From contig NZ_JAHRCY010000013.1 in NCBI RefSeq assembly GCF_019083965.1, positions 158,330 through 222,329 on the forward strand: a DNA stretch of 64,000 nucleotides, in the 5' to 3' direction. Within the stretch, counting starts at the first letter, position 1. Every line of letters starts with the position of its first letter. Made by a program: the position numbers and the translations under genes. The notes below the pieces were generated by a model that was given only the letters and a program-made list of their open reading frames with translations, searched no databases and had not been told where the DNA came from. Positions 52,161 to 60,797 of this stretch are shown here, piece by piece. This stretch comes from Catellatospora tritici (lineage in GTDB: Bacteria > Actinomycetota > Actinomycetes > Mycobacteriales > Micromonosporaceae).

Positions 52161-55016
52161 TCACTCCGGCTCGGGCAGGTCGTACTCCTTGCGCAGCTTG
52201 CGGGCGCGGCGGCGCTCGCCCTGCTCGTCCAGGGCACGGGCCAGCCAGCCCGCGGTGTCGCGGCGGCCGCCGTGGTCGCGCGGCAGCTCCTCCAGCACCC
52301 GCCGCAGCACCGGTTCGGCCGCCGCGGGCTGCCCCGACACGACCAGCACCTGGCCCTGCCGCAGGTCGCACATCAGCGCCTCGCCGTAAGCCTCGATGGA
52401 CCGGAACAGTCCGGCCGCCGTGGTCACCCGTGCGATCGCGGCCAGGTGGTCGGGGCTGTCGTTGTTGGTCAGGATCTGCGCCGCCTCGTAACCGGCCATG
52501 GCCCGTTCCCAGGTCAGCTCCGCCTCCTGTGCCTGCGGCACGTCGGTGACGGCCATCAGCTCCTGCAGTCGCGCGACCGCGGCCCTGGCGTCGTCGGGGC
52601 GTCCGGCGTGGAACAGCGCCATCGCCTCGCGGCGGCGGGCGTGCACCGTCGCCAGCGCGAGATCGGCCTGCCCGTACGCCCGCGCGGCGGCGTCGAAGCG
52701 CTCGGCCGCCTCCCCGTCGCGGTCGACCTGCCACAGCAGCTCCCCGGCCCGCATCAGCAGCCGCGCCCGCTGCTCCAGCTGCTCGACCGAGGTGACCAGC
52801 GGCAGCACCGCATCGATCTGGCCGACCGCGACATGCGGCTCGCCCAGCTCGGCGTAGACCGCCGACAGCAGGTCCCGCAGCTCCACCAGGATCTCGGGAC
52901 CGTCCTCGTCGAGGTGGCGGCCGAACCACACGACCGCCTCCTCGGCCACCTCCGCGGCCTCGGTGAACCGGCCCACGGTCGTCAGCGCCAGCGCCAGCCG
53001 GTGCCGCGTGTACGCCGCGGCGCGGGTCTGGCCCTCGGCCTCCATCACGCAGATGTGCTCGACGATGTCGTCGATCACCTCCCCGGCCCGGTCGGTGGTG
53101 ACCAGCATGAAGGCGGCGTTGGTCCGGGCGGTGCGGCGCAGTTCCTGGTCCTGCGCGACCGCCGCGGCCTCCTCGAACGCGGCGATGGTCGCGGCGTTGT
53201 CGCCCCGTTCGCCCAGCACCTGGGCGATGCTGATCAGCGCGCTGGCGAGCTGGTCGCGGTGCTCGGTGCCGCGCAGCAGCTCGACCACCTCCCGCACCTG
53301 GGCCAGCGCCTGCTCGTCGTGGCCGAGCTGGCCCAGCACCGCGGCGTGCAGCTGTATCAGCTGGGCGCGGCGGCCCACCGACACCGGGCCGGGCTCGGCT
53401 TCGGCACGGCTGATCAGACCCAGCGCCCGGTCGTGGTCGCCGCTCATCGCCGCGATCCAGGCGGCCCGGCCGAGCGCGCCATGGCGCACCGCGGGGTCGG
53501 TCGAGACCGCCAGCACCTGTTCGGTCGCCTCGTACGCACCGGCGATGTGCGACTCGTCGCCGCTGAGCCGCAGCATGGTGATCGACCACTGGGCGCGGGC
53601 CGACCACTCACGGGCGAGGTCGCCCGCGCGGACGAAGCTGTCGACCGCCTCCTGCAGCGTCTGCGCCGCACCGGGCAGGTCGTCCTCGCCCAGCTGCGCG
53701 GCACGCAACCGGGCCAGCCGACCGCGCTGCAGGTCCGTGAGCTGCGCATCGGTGTACGCGGCAAGCACCCGCGCGCTCAACGCCCGGGCGCGGGCCTCGT
53801 GGTCCTGCTGGGACCACTGGTCGATGAGGTCGAGCTGCTCGTCCAACGGCGCGTCGGCCGGGGCCGCGGACAGGTCGACCGCGGGCGTGGCCGGGGCCGG
53901 TTCGGCGCGGGTGTGGGCCGCCGTGACCGACAGCGGAAGGTAGTCCACCAGCGGTGCCGCGTCCATCGTGGCGGTGATGCGGCCGCTCTGGAAGGTGTTG
54001 CCGTTGCGGGCGTCGAAGCGGCGGGCCAGCCCCTCGGCCCGCGCGCGCAGCTGGGTGAGCAGCTCGGCCGCCGTGACGGGGCCACCGGCCCGGCGCACCG
54101 GCAGGTCGCCCTGCCCGCCGTCGACCAGCTGGCGCAGCACGAGTGCCGCCGCCGCGGCGAACTCCATCTCGGTCTTCGGCTCGGGCGCCTCGTCCAGCCA
54201 CGGCAGGTGGCGCTCGATCAGCTCCAGGCCGCGCATCTGGTTGCCGGTCCGCCCGCAGAACTCCAGGTGCGTGGCAACGCGGCCGAGCTCGGCCTTGTTC
54301 TGGGCCAGCGCCCGGTAGGCCCGTCGGTGCGCGTCACGCGCCAGGTCGAGCCTGCCGGTGCGCACGTACGGCAGCAGCAGACTGGTGAGGATGCCGTGTG
54401 GCTGCTCCGAGCAGGTCAGGTTGCCGTTGACGGCGGGTTGCGCCACCACCACGGCCTCCTCGTCGCGTCCCCGCCACGCGAGGTGGTCGACTTTGGACGA
54501 CGGGTCGCAGCCCACGCAGTCGGACTGCTGGTCGCGGGGGGCCGTGTCCCACATCCGGAACCAGTGGTCGGCCAGCACCGTGTCGCCCAGGTGCGAGGCG
54601 ACGGAGTGCCGGTAGGCGTACACGGCGTGCAGGCTGTGCCCGGCGGCCTGGTAGCGGCGCTGCATGTCGTCGAGCACCGCCTGGGTGCGCTCCAGCGGCA
54701 TCTCGGGGAACCGCGGCATCGCCGAGACGACGAACTTGAAGTGCCACAGCAACAGGTGCGCGTCGCGCTGGCTGCGCCGACCCGGGTCGGCGTCGTAGGC
54801 CGACAGGCACCACGCGAACGACACCATCGCCTTCATCGGCTCGCCGCCCTGGTGGTAGGCGCTTACCGACAGCGAGTTGGCCGCGTACTCCAGGTCGGGG
54901 TCGCCCAGTGCCTCGGCCGCGGCCAGGGCCTGCTCGGCCAGGGCGATGCGGGCCGGGCCGTCGGTGGTGTCCCAGGCACGGTGGATCAGCTCGTGCACCT
55001 GCTCGTGGGTCGTCAT
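52161..55016 (-). CDS. Large TPR-repeat protein, partner of HSP90-like protein
   Basis: 951 residues, soluble. Almost entirely helical tetratricopeptide-like repeats (for example AHRRAYRALAQNKAELGRVATHLEF, IQLHAAVLGQLGHDEQALAQVREVVELLRGTE, RARLLMRAGELLWQVDRDGEAAERFDAAARAYGQ). A short cysteine motif SDCVGCDPSSK near residue 165 may bind metal. A low-complexity PAPATPAVDLSAAPADAP linker near 385 separates two helical halves. Its ATG overlaps the HSP90 stop (ATGA), so it is probably a dedicated co-chaperone or client adaptor. Confidence 0.88.
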   Translation of the reverse strand: MTTHEQVHELIHRAWDTTDGPARIALAEQALAAAEALGDPDLEYAANSLSVSAYHQGGEPMKAMVSFAWCLSAYDADPGRRSQRDAHLLLWHFKFVVSAMPRFPEMPLERTQAVLDDMQRRYQAAGHSLHAVYAYRHSVASHLGDTVLADHWFRMWDTAPRDQQSDCVGCDPSSKVDHLAWRGRDEEAVVVAQPAVNGNLTCSEQPHGILTSLLLPYVRTGRLDLARDAHRRAYRALAQNKAELGRVATHLEFCGRTGNQMRGLELIERHLPWLDEAPEPKTEMEFAAAAALVLRQLVDGGQGDLPVRRAGGPVTAAELLTQLRARAEGLARRFDARNGNTFQSGRITATMDAAPLVDYLPLSVTAAHTRAEPAPATPAVDLSAAPADAPLDEQLDLIDQWSQQDHEARARALSARVLAAYTDAQLTDLQRGRLARLRAAQLGEDDLPGAAQTLQEAVDSFVRAGDLAREWSARAQWSITMLRLSGDESHIAGAYEATEQVLAVSTDPAVRHGALGRAAWIAAMSGDHDRALGLISRAEAEPGPVSVGRRAQLIQLHAAVLGQLGHDEQALAQVREVVELLRGTEHRDQLASALISIAQVLGERGDNAATIAAFEEAAAVAQDQELRRTARTNAAFMLVTTDRAGEVIDDIVEHICVMEAEGQTRAAAYTRHRLALALTTVGRFTEAAEVAEEAVVWFGRHLDEDGPEILVELRDLLSAVYAELGEPHVAVGQIDAVLPLVTSVEQLEQRARLLMRAGELLWQVDRDGEAAERFDAAARAYGQADLALATVHARRREAMALFHAGRPDDARAAVARLQELMAVTDVPQAQEAELTWERAMAGYEAAQILTNNDSPDHLAAIARVTTAAGLFRSIEAYGEALMCDLRQGQVLVVSGQPAAAEPVLRRVLEELPRDHGGRRDTAGWLARALDEQGERRRARKLRKEYDLPEPE

Positions 55017-56788
55017 GAGTCCTCCCGGGGGGTGTGCGGCACAGCGAGGTCGATCAGGTCGAGGAAGGAACGGTTGAGCAGGGCGGTGTCGGCCGGGCGC
55101 AGCGGGTGGTGGCCGAACAGCAGGGCCTGGCCGTACAGCGACTGGACGGTCAGGCCGACCAGCTCCGGGGTGGGCAGGGCGACCACGCGGCGCACCAGCG
55201 GGTTGCGGTGGTTGAGCACCAGCTGCGGGCGTACCTGCGCGTCGGCCTTCTCGAACGCCGACAGCACCCCCGCCCACAGGTCGTCGGCGGTCTGCGCGGT
55301 CTGCCGCAGCCGCCGCTGGAAGGTGGCGTCGCGGTCGGTGAGGTACAGCGCGGGCATGGTCGGCGGGTCGAACGCGCGCAGCACCACCTCGCAGCCCAGC
55401 GGGTCCAGCGTGCGCTGGGCGGTGGCCAGGAACGGGCGCAGGGTCAGCTCGGTGGCGGGATCGAGGGTGTCGAACCGGGTCGACAGGTCGCTCGGGTCCA
55501 GCCGGTCCACCATGATCGAGGGGTCCAGCACCGGCAGCCGCTCGATCAGCTCGGCGTCGTAGGTGTAGCCGCCGTTGACCACGACCAGTCCCTGGGCCGC
55601 CGCGACCGCCGCGAGCTGCCGGAACTCGTCGTTGTTGGCGCTGTAGCGGACCACGCCGTGGCGGCGGCGCACCTCGCTCAGCGTCATGCGGCCCATGTTC
55701 GTCTCCATCGGCCACCACTGGTCGACCAGGCGCAGCATCTCCTCGTCGTGCATGGCCAGCGCCTTCACGCCGAGGTGGTGCACCGACAGGAACCGGTTCA
55801 GCCGGTCGGGGTCGTGGCGTGACAGGTTCACCAGCCAGCCGCGCAGCTGTTCGCCGAGCTGCTCGCGGACCGACTCGAGCAGGCTGTCCTCGTACAGGGC
55901 CTCGCGGCTGGCGGTGGGGCGCAGCTCGGTGGCGTCGACGACGCAGCGGGCGAAGAACGCCCACGGTGGCAGCACGTCCTCGGCGCCCTCGGCCAGCAGC
56001 ATCCGCTTGAGGTAGACCCGGTGCCCGGACTTGGCGGCCGGGTTGGCGGCGTTCGGCAGCACCAGCGCGACGCCGGTCAGCCCCGCCTCGGGCACGCTCA
56101 GTTCGATCACGTCGAACGGGGTGAACCCGAACGTCTGCTCGGCCAGCGCGGTCACCGCCGTCCGGTTGCCCGCCTGCCAGGGCAGGGTTTCGGCGGTGAC
56201 CAGTGCACCGTCGACGCGCACGGGGTAGGGCAGCATCTCGCCGTAGAGGGTGGCCAGGTCCCGTACGCGCTGGGTCTCCAGCCAGGAGACGGCGTCGCGG
56301 CGCGGCACGAGCGTGACCGTGGTGCCGACCTCCTGCCGGTCCGGTCCGGCCGCGACCTGGTATCGGCCGTCGGAGTAGCCGGTCCAGTAGACGGTCGGGT
56401 GGCCCTCGTGGCGGGTCTGCACCCGGATCTCGTCGGCGACCAGGAAGCACGACAGCAGGCCGATGCCGAACTGGCCCAGGAATTCGTGCCGGGAGAAGCC
56501 GAGCTCGTCGCGCTTGCCGCTGCGGCCGATGGTCGCGAGCAGCTCGTGGACCTGCTGCTCGGTCAGCCCCAGGCCGGTGTCGTGCACCCGGAGCGTGCCG
56601 TCGCCGGTGGCGGCTGAGGTCTCCAGCCAAACCGAGGCGGGCGCGGTCGGGGCGGCGGTCCGGCGGGCGGTGATGGCGTCCACGGCGTTCTGCATGAGTT
56701 CGCGCACGTAGACGCGCGGGCTGCTGTAGAGGTGATGGCTCAGCAGATCGACGATGCCGCGGAGGTCCACCTGGAACGACTGGTTCAC
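55013..56788 (-). CDS. HSP90 family ATPase, divergent HtpG
   Basis: 591 residues from a GTG seven bases after a TAGCCT box; the open frame extends 18 codons upstream. GHKL ATP-binding motifs are intact: ELMQNAVDA, DTGLGLT, GQFGIGLLSCF and VGTTVTLV. The middle domain with catalytic Arg region (ELRPTASREALYEDSLL) is present; the C-terminal dimerisation domain is short and unlike HtpG. It is therefore an ATP-driven chaperone of a divergent class, coupled to the TPR gene after it. Confidence 0.9.
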   Translation of the reverse strand: MNQSFQVDLRGIVDLLSHHLYSSPRVYVRELMQNAVDAITARRTAAPTAPASVWLETSAATGDGTLRVHDTGLGLTEQQVHELLATIGRSGKRDELGFSRHEFLGQFGIGLLSCFLVADEIRVQTRHEGHPTVYWTGYSDGRYQVAAGPDRQEVGTTVTLVPRRDAVSWLETQRVRDLATLYGEMLPYPVRVDGALVTAETLPWQAGNRTAVTALAEQTFGFTPFDVIELSVPEAGLTGVALVLPNAANPAAKSGHRVYLKRMLLAEGAEDVLPPWAFFARCVVDATELRPTASREALYEDSLLESVREQLGEQLRGWLVNLSRHDPDRLNRFLSVHHLGVKALAMHDEEMLRLVDQWWPMETNMGRMTLSEVRRRHGVVRYSANNDEFRQLAAVAAAQGLVVVNGGYTYDAELIERLPVLDPSIMVDRLDPSDLSTRFDTLDPATELTLRPFLATAQRTLDPLGCEVVLRAFDPPTMPALYLTDRDATFQRRLRQTAQTADDLWAGVLSAFEKADAQVRPQLVLNHRNPLVRRVVALPTPELVGLTVQSLYGQALLFGHHPLRPADTALLNRSFLDLIDLAVPHTPREDS

Positions 56789-56795
56789 GCGCCAG

Positions 56796-56801
56796 AGGCT
56801 A
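56796..56801 (-). promoter_or_regulatory. -10 element of the HSP90-TPR operon
   Basis: TAGCCT on the minus strand, seven bases before the GTG start; no ribosome site, leaderless type. Confidence 0.5.
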
Positions 56802-56948
56802 CCGGGGGCGGCTGACGTGCGGGGACCGGGTTTTCGGCCCAATGATCATGCCGTCCGGTACGACCGCCCACCGCGCCGCCACGTCCACCCGCTCCGCACC
56901 CGCCGCCGCGCGCCGGGGTGCCGTGCCGCCCGGCGGCGCGCCGCGAGC

Positions 56949-57013
56949 GTGCGGTTTCGGGAAAACTGCACGAACAGGGGCCTAGATTCCTGCAGTTTCC
57001 CCGGAACCGCGCC
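56949..57013. repeat. 65-bp structured intergenic repeat, copy 2
   Basis: Same layout as 4635-4699: GTGCGGTTTCGGGAAAACTG start and TTTCCCCG at the same offset of 47. The base pair A4639-T4694 of copy 1 is G56953-C57008 here, a compensatory change supporting the long stem. It lies just past the pentapeptide-repeat gene end (minus strand). Confidence 0.75.
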
Positions 57014-57036
57014 TCAGCCACCGCGCGGCGCGGGGG

Positions 57037-57714
57037 TCAGGCGTCGGCGATGGTGATGCCCAGGGCGGTGGCCAGGGTGTGGGAGAGTGCGGTGAGGTCG
57101 TGGGAGCTGATCGTGGCGCCGCGCAGGCTGGTGACGCTGCCGATGCCGCCCAGCTCGCACCGGGTGAACCGGGTGTCGCGGCAGTCGGCCTGGGCGAACT
57201 GAGCGCCCGACAGGTCGCAGCCCTGGAACCGCGCGCCGCGTAGATCCGCCTGGGTGAAGTCGGCCCGGGTCAGGTTGCAGTCGACGAACGACACGTCCTT
57301 GAACGAGGAGAATCGGAACACCGCCAGGTCCATGCGGCACTCGCGCAGCGACACGTCCCGCAGCGAGCCGTCCACCCAGTGCAGCCCGGTGAGCCGTACC
57401 GCCTCGATGTCGACCCGCAGCAGGGCCGACCTGGTGGCGCGCAGGTTGGCCCAGTCGGAGCCGCGCACCTGGCAGTCGGTGAAGGTGGCCCGTTCCAGGA
57501 TCGCCCCGGCCAGCGGGGTCCGGGTGAACCGGCACTGCTCGAACTCGACCCCGTGGCCGCTCTGCCCGCCCAGGTCGAGATCGTCGAACGACAGCTGCCG
57601 GAACCTCGCCTCGTCCTCCAGGTCGTGGTCCGGGGACGCGGCCGGCCGCGTCGTCGGGGGCAGCCGTGGCGGGGCGGGTGTCGGCGCTGCGGTGCTGCTG
57701 TTTCGTCCCGGCAT
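57037..57714 (-). CDS. Pentapeptide-repeat protein
   Basis: 225 residues. After a proline-rich, disordered 30 residues, most of the chain is A(D/N)LxX-type pentapeptide repeats (TRADFTQADLRGARFQGCDLSGAQF), forming a right-handed quadrilateral beta-helix. Some relatives mimic DNA and protect gyrase from quinolones; that cannot be claimed here. The ATG follows TAGGAT by seven bases. Confidence 0.9.
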   Translation of the reverse strand: MPGRNSSTAAPTPAPPRLPPTTRPAASPDHDLEDEARFRQLSFDDLDLGGQSGHGVEFEQCRFTRTPLAGAILERATFTDCQVRGSDWANLRATRSALLRVDIEAVRLTGLHWVDGSLRDVSLRECRMDLAVFRFSSFKDVSFVDCNLTRADFTQADLRGARFQGCDLSGAQFAQADCRDTRFTRCELGGIGSVTSLRGATISSHDLTALSHTLATALGITIADA

Positions 57715-57721
57715 CCTTGAG

Positions 57722-57727
57722 ATCCTA
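57722..57727 (-). promoter_or_regulatory. -10 element of the pentapeptide-repeat gene
   Basis: TAGGAT on the minus strand, seven bases before the ATG. Confidence 0.5.
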
Positions 57728-57788
57728 GGTCGCCGGACCGTCGGCGGCGGTCAGCGGGTGGTGCGGACACGGCCCGGTCGGCGCCGGT

Positions 57789-58331
57789 TCAGCGATCGAC
57801 GGCGGAGGTCAGGGGAGCCTGCTCCAGGATCTCGGCCCGGGTCTGGCCCCGGCGGTACACGATCAGCAGGATGACGGCCAGCAGCGGCATCAGGATGTCG
57901 GAGGGCAGCGCCCAGACGTTGGCCGGAGCGTGGTTGTCGTGGAAGACGAGCTGGTTGAAATGCCCCCAGGCGTCGCCCCAGAACGAGATGGCCAGGGCGG
58001 TGACGGCGGCGGTCATCCAGGTGCCGCGCAGCCGGCGCCAGGCGCAGCCGATGCCGAGCACGCTGACGGCGATGTCGTTCCAGCCCACTTCCCACTGGAA
58101 CATCGACTGCGTGTAGCCGATCTGCTCGGCGGTCTGGTCCGACTGTGGGCCGATGTGGCTGAGCCCACCGAGGATGCCCCAGGCGCCGCCGCCGACCAGG
58201 ATCCAGAGCAGGGCCAGTTCGACGACGCGATGGCCGGTACGACGTCCCGGATGCCTGTCGACCGCGACATGGATGAGCCAGCCGACGATGATCGTGAACC
58301 AGATGGCAGCGAAGAACAGCATGGTTTGCAC
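57789..58331 (-). CDS. Small membrane protein, DUF6790-like
   Basis: 180 residues with about five helices; GGAGG eight bases before the ATG. Conserved-looking polar residues in the membrane (FQWEVGWNDIAVSVLGIG, SFWGDAWGHFNQL) suggest a transport or binding site. I believe it belongs to the DUF6790 group, whose role is unknown. Confidence 0.75.
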   Translation of the reverse strand: MQTMLFFAAIWFTIIVGWLIHVAVDRHPGRRTGHRVVELALLWILVGGGAWGILGGLSHIGPQSDQTAEQIGYTQSMFQWEVGWNDIAVSVLGIGCAWRRLRGTWMTAAVTALAISFWGDAWGHFNQLVFHDNHAPANVWALPSDILMPLLAVILLIVYRRGQTRAEILEQAPLTSAVDR

Positions 58332-58444
58332 CTCCGGCGGTTTCGACGCTACGCGCTCGTGGCGCGTCCGGGTGCGACTTGAGCGGGTCCGGGGGAGTGG
58401 GCACGGCGTGTCGGGCCGGATTTCCGGTGCTGCCGGACGGCGCG

Positions 58445-58477
58445 GCGGGGCGGCGCGCCCGACGGCGGCCGCCCCGC
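58445..58477 (-). terminator. Terminator of the 58.5-kb membrane-protein gene
   Basis: GCGGGGCGGC and GCCGCCCCGC (perfect 10-bp arms) with a 13-base loop, 14 bases past the stop codon. Confidence 0.6.
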
Positions 58478-58491
58478 AGGAGGTGCCGGGT

Positions 58492-59136
58492 TCAGGAGTG
58501 GATGTTCTCTCGGGCCGGGGCCGTCTCGACCGGGGCGAAGGCGGTGGTGCCCGGCGTGGTCCGGGCGTGTGCGAACCCGGCGAGGGCCAGCAGCGCCAGG
58601 AGCAGGGCGGCGAGGTAGGCGACCAGGGCCGCCTGACCGGCCTTGGTGCCGAACTCGCTGAAGCCGTACGTGGTCAGCAGCAGTCCGCGCAGGGTCTCGC
58701 CCTTGAACACGGTCTCCCGCTGGGCGGTGACGTCGGCCAGCTGCTGCTGCAGCGCGGCGAGGTTCGGGTCGTTGCTCTTCGTCGCCTCGGTGACCTTCGC
58801 GCGCAGCTCGGCCTGCGGCACGCCGAGGTCGGCGTAGGTCTTGCCGCCCGCGATGCCCTTGAGGTGCAGGCCGATGAACTCGTTGGCGTAGACCTCGGCC
58901 TGCTTGCCGGTGCTCAGCCGCTGCCCGGCGTACTCGACCAGGCCGGGCTGCGCGCGCTCCTCGTCGGTGAGGGTGTCGGCGGTCTTGAACGTGATGTTCT
59001 GGGCGCGCAGCTGCGTGGCGACGTAGTCGTCGGCGAAGTCGGCGTTGGACTTCAGCACGAATCCGGCCACCGCCAGCAGTACGGCGATGAGCAGGCCACC
59101 GATGCTGAACATGAGGTCGAGGGTCCGGCGCTTCAC
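58492..59136 (-). CDS. Hypothetical membrane protein, possible DosR-regulon member
   Basis: 214 residues from a GTG with AGGAG six bases upstream. Two helices (about 7-27 and 165-185) bracket an extracytoplasmic, mostly helical domain containing QLRAQNITFKTADTLTDEERAQPGLVEYAGQ and a heptad-like NLAALQQQLADVTAQR. Family not known to me. A degenerate DosR-type box lies 84-103 bp upstream, matching the box at 61.5 kb. Confidence 0.75.
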   Translation of the reverse strand: MKRRTLDLMFSIGGLLIAVLLAVAGFVLKSNADFADDYVATQLRAQNITFKTADTLTDEERAQPGLVEYAGQRLSTGKQAEVYANEFIGLHLKGIAGGKTYADLGVPQAELRAKVTEATKSNDPNLAALQQQLADVTAQRETVFKGETLRGLLLTTYGFSEFGTKAGQAALVAYLAALLLALLALAGFAHARTTPGTTAFAPVETAPARENIHS

Positions 59137-59219
59137 GGTCGTCTCCTTGGGACGCTGGGGATGTGTTCTCAGCATCGCGTCGGACGGGGACCGGTCGGCA
59201 GGGTTGCCCGGCCCGTTCC

Positions 59220-59239
59220 GGCGGGACCAAAGCCCTTGC
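59220..59239. promoter_or_regulatory. Degenerate DosR-like box
   Basis: GGCGGGACCAAAGCCCTTGC against consensus TTSGGGACTWWAGTCCCSAA; the GGGAC-N-AAAG-N-CC core agrees. It lies between the membrane-protein start and the TetR gene end. Confidence 0.45.
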
Positions 59240-59281
59240 CGGTGCGGGCCGGGCGGCCCGGGACGGTCCGGAAGGGACGGC

Positions 59282-59857
59282 TCAGGGGCGGGTGGTGGCG
59301 GCCGCGACGAGCGCGTGCGCGGCGGCCTTGGCGGCGTCGGCCGTGGCCGGGTCGGCGTCGAGCACCCCGGCCGACAGGCCGCCGTCGAGCAGCAGGGTGA
59401 GCTGCCGGGCGAGCAGATCGGGATCGGTCGCCCCGGCCCGGCGGGCGAGGTCGGTGATCCAGGCGCGGACGACCTGCTTGTGCTCGACGGTGCGGGCGTG
59501 CACGGCGCTTCCCGGCGCCGCCTCGGCCGCGGTGTTGATGAACGCGCAGCCGTGGTACCCCTCGCGGCGGCAGGCGCCGGCCAGCGCGTCGAACATGCCG
59601 ACCAGCTGGGCGTGCGGGTCCTCGCCCGCGGCTCGGGCGGCCGTCCGCAGGCCGCCGAACCAGGCCCGGTCCACCTGTTCCAGGTAGGCCAGGACCAGGT
59701 CGTCCTTGCGCGGAAAGTGCTTGTACAGCGTCGCCTTGGCCACGCCGGACTCGGCGATGACGGTGTCCACGCCCACCCCGCGCGGCCCGTGGGCGTAGAA
59801 GAGGCGGAACGCCGTGTCCAGGATCCGCTCGCGGGCGGGCTGGCGGGTCGGGTTCAT
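59282..59857 (-). CDS. TetR/AcrR family regulator
   Basis: 191 residues from the ATG at 59857 (an ATG ten codons upstream is possible). DNA-binding helices: RERILDTAFRLFYAHGPRGVGVDTVIAESGVAKATLYKHFPRKDDLVLAYLE. The ligand-binding domain contains two cysteines (GACRREGYHGCAF), as in the TetR_C_6-like group. It is divergent from an NAD(P)-binding reductase gene, with palindromes between, so it probably represses that gene. Confidence 0.92.
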   Translation of the reverse strand: MNPTRQPARERILDTAFRLFYAHGPRGVGVDTVIAESGVAKATLYKHFPRKDDLVLAYLEQVDRAWFGGLRTAARAAGEDPHAQLVGMFDALAGACRREGYHGCAFINTAAEAAPGSAVHARTVEHKQVVRAWITDLARRAGATDPDLLARQLTLLLDGGLSAGVLDADPATADAAKAAAHALVAAATTRP

Positions 59858-59961
59858 CGGACTGCCTTCCGTCACGTCAGCGGCCATCCTACAGACGAGT
59901 CGGTCTGGTGGAACCGCTCAGCTGCTCGGGGTCAGCCGAGATGCCAGTGGAAAGGCAGTAG

Positions 59962-59975
59962 ACAGACCTGTCTGT
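59962..59975. promoter_or_regulatory. TetR operator between regulator and reductase genes
   Basis: ACAGAC-CT-GTCTGT, a perfect palindrome. A weaker relative, CAGAC-N6-GTCTG, lies at 59892-59907, close to the TetR start. Two sites would let the regulator control both directions. Confidence 0.65.
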
Positions 59976-60023
59976 TAGTCTCGGTCTCGTGAGTCCTGAT
60001 TGCATCGCAGGAGAGGGCAGCTG

Positions 60024-60704
60024 ATGAAGATCGCAGTACTGGGAACCGGATCGGTCGGCCGGACGTTGGCGGCCGCGTTCGCCCGGGTCGGGCACGAGGT
60101 CACCGTCGGCACCCGCGACGTGGCGGGCACACTGGCCCGGACCGAGCCCGACGGCATGGGCAACGAGCCGTACCGGACCTGGGCACAGGCCAATCCCGCG
60201 GTGCGACTGGCCGCCTTCGCCGACGCCGCCGCGGACGCCGAGCTGGTCGTCAACGCGACCTCCGGCGAGGCGTCGCTCGCGGCCCTGCGGGCAGCGGGGC
60301 CGGACGGCCTGGCGGGCAAGGTGGTCCTGGACGTGGCCAACCCGCTCGACTTCTCGCAGGGCTTCCCGCCGACGCTGTCGGTGCAGGGCACCGACTCGCT
60401 GGCCGAGCAGCTCCAGCGCGCCTTCCCGCAGGCCCGGATCGTCAAGGCGCTCAACACCATGACCGCCTCGATCATGGCCGACCCGCGCCGCCTCGCCGAC
60501 GGGCGGCACACCGTCTTCGTCTCCGGCGACGACGACGCGGCGAAGAAGACGGTCACCGGCCTGCTGGAGCAGCTGGGCCACCGGGACGTGATCGAGCTGG
60601 GCGACCTGTCCACCGCACGCGGCGCCGAGATGCTGCTGCCGCTGTGGCTGCGCCTGTACGCGGCCCTGGGCACCAGCGAGTTCAACATCAAGGTCGTCCG
60701 CTGA
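60024..60704 (+). CDS. NADPH-dependent F420 reductase-like oxidoreductase
   Basis: 226 residues; GGAGAGGG before the ATG. The Rossmann nucleotide motif is VLGTGSVGRTLAAAF, followed by VTVGTRD (Thr-Arg consistent with NADPH). Later blocks ELVVNATSG, VVLDVANPLDFSQGFPP and RIVKALNTMTASIM are typical of the F420-NADP oxidoreductase-like family often found under TetR control in actinomycetes. The true substrate is not known. Confidence 0.9.
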   Translation: MKIAVLGTGSVGRTLAAAFARVGHEVTVGTRDVAGTLARTEPDGMGNEPYRTWAQANPAVRLAAFADAAADAELVVNATSGEASLAALRAAGPDGLAGKVVLDVANPLDFSQGFPPTLSVQGTDSLAEQLQRAFPQARIVKALNTMTASIMADPRRLADGRHTVFVSGDDDAAKKTVTGLLEQLGHRDVIELGDLSTARGAEMLLPLWLRLYAALGTSEFNIKVVR

Positions 60705-60707
60705 GCA

Positions 60708-60745
60708 CGTGCCCGGCTCGGGTGGGCCCACCCGAGCCGGGCACG
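60708..60745. terminator. Perfect 38-bp palindrome, bidirectional terminator
   Basis: CGTGCCCGGCTCGGGTGGG directly followed by its reverse complement, four bases past the reductase stop and 52 bases before the convergent response regulator stop. Confidence 0.8.
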
Positions 60746-60797
60746 CGGGCGGCAGCCGGACTTCCGCACGGTGCCGTGCTGGAGCAGCGCCGACGGA

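Noticed and set aside
52272..55562. A 1096-codon open frame on the plus strand
   Set aside because: Antisense to the TPR and HSP90 genes; Arg/Gln/Val/His-rich composition typical of GC-rich shadow frames, and no family features.
52161..56788. HSP90-TPR pair as an anti-phage defence system
   Set aside because: No nuclease, TIR, NACHT or toxin domain, and no defence genes nearby; a housekeeping or regulatory chaperone is as likely.
57037..57714. Pentapeptide protein as a quinolone-resistance (Qnr/MfpA) gene
   Set aside because: Repeat architecture alone is not evidence; the proline-rich N-terminus and irregular repeats do not match Qnr or MfpA clearly.
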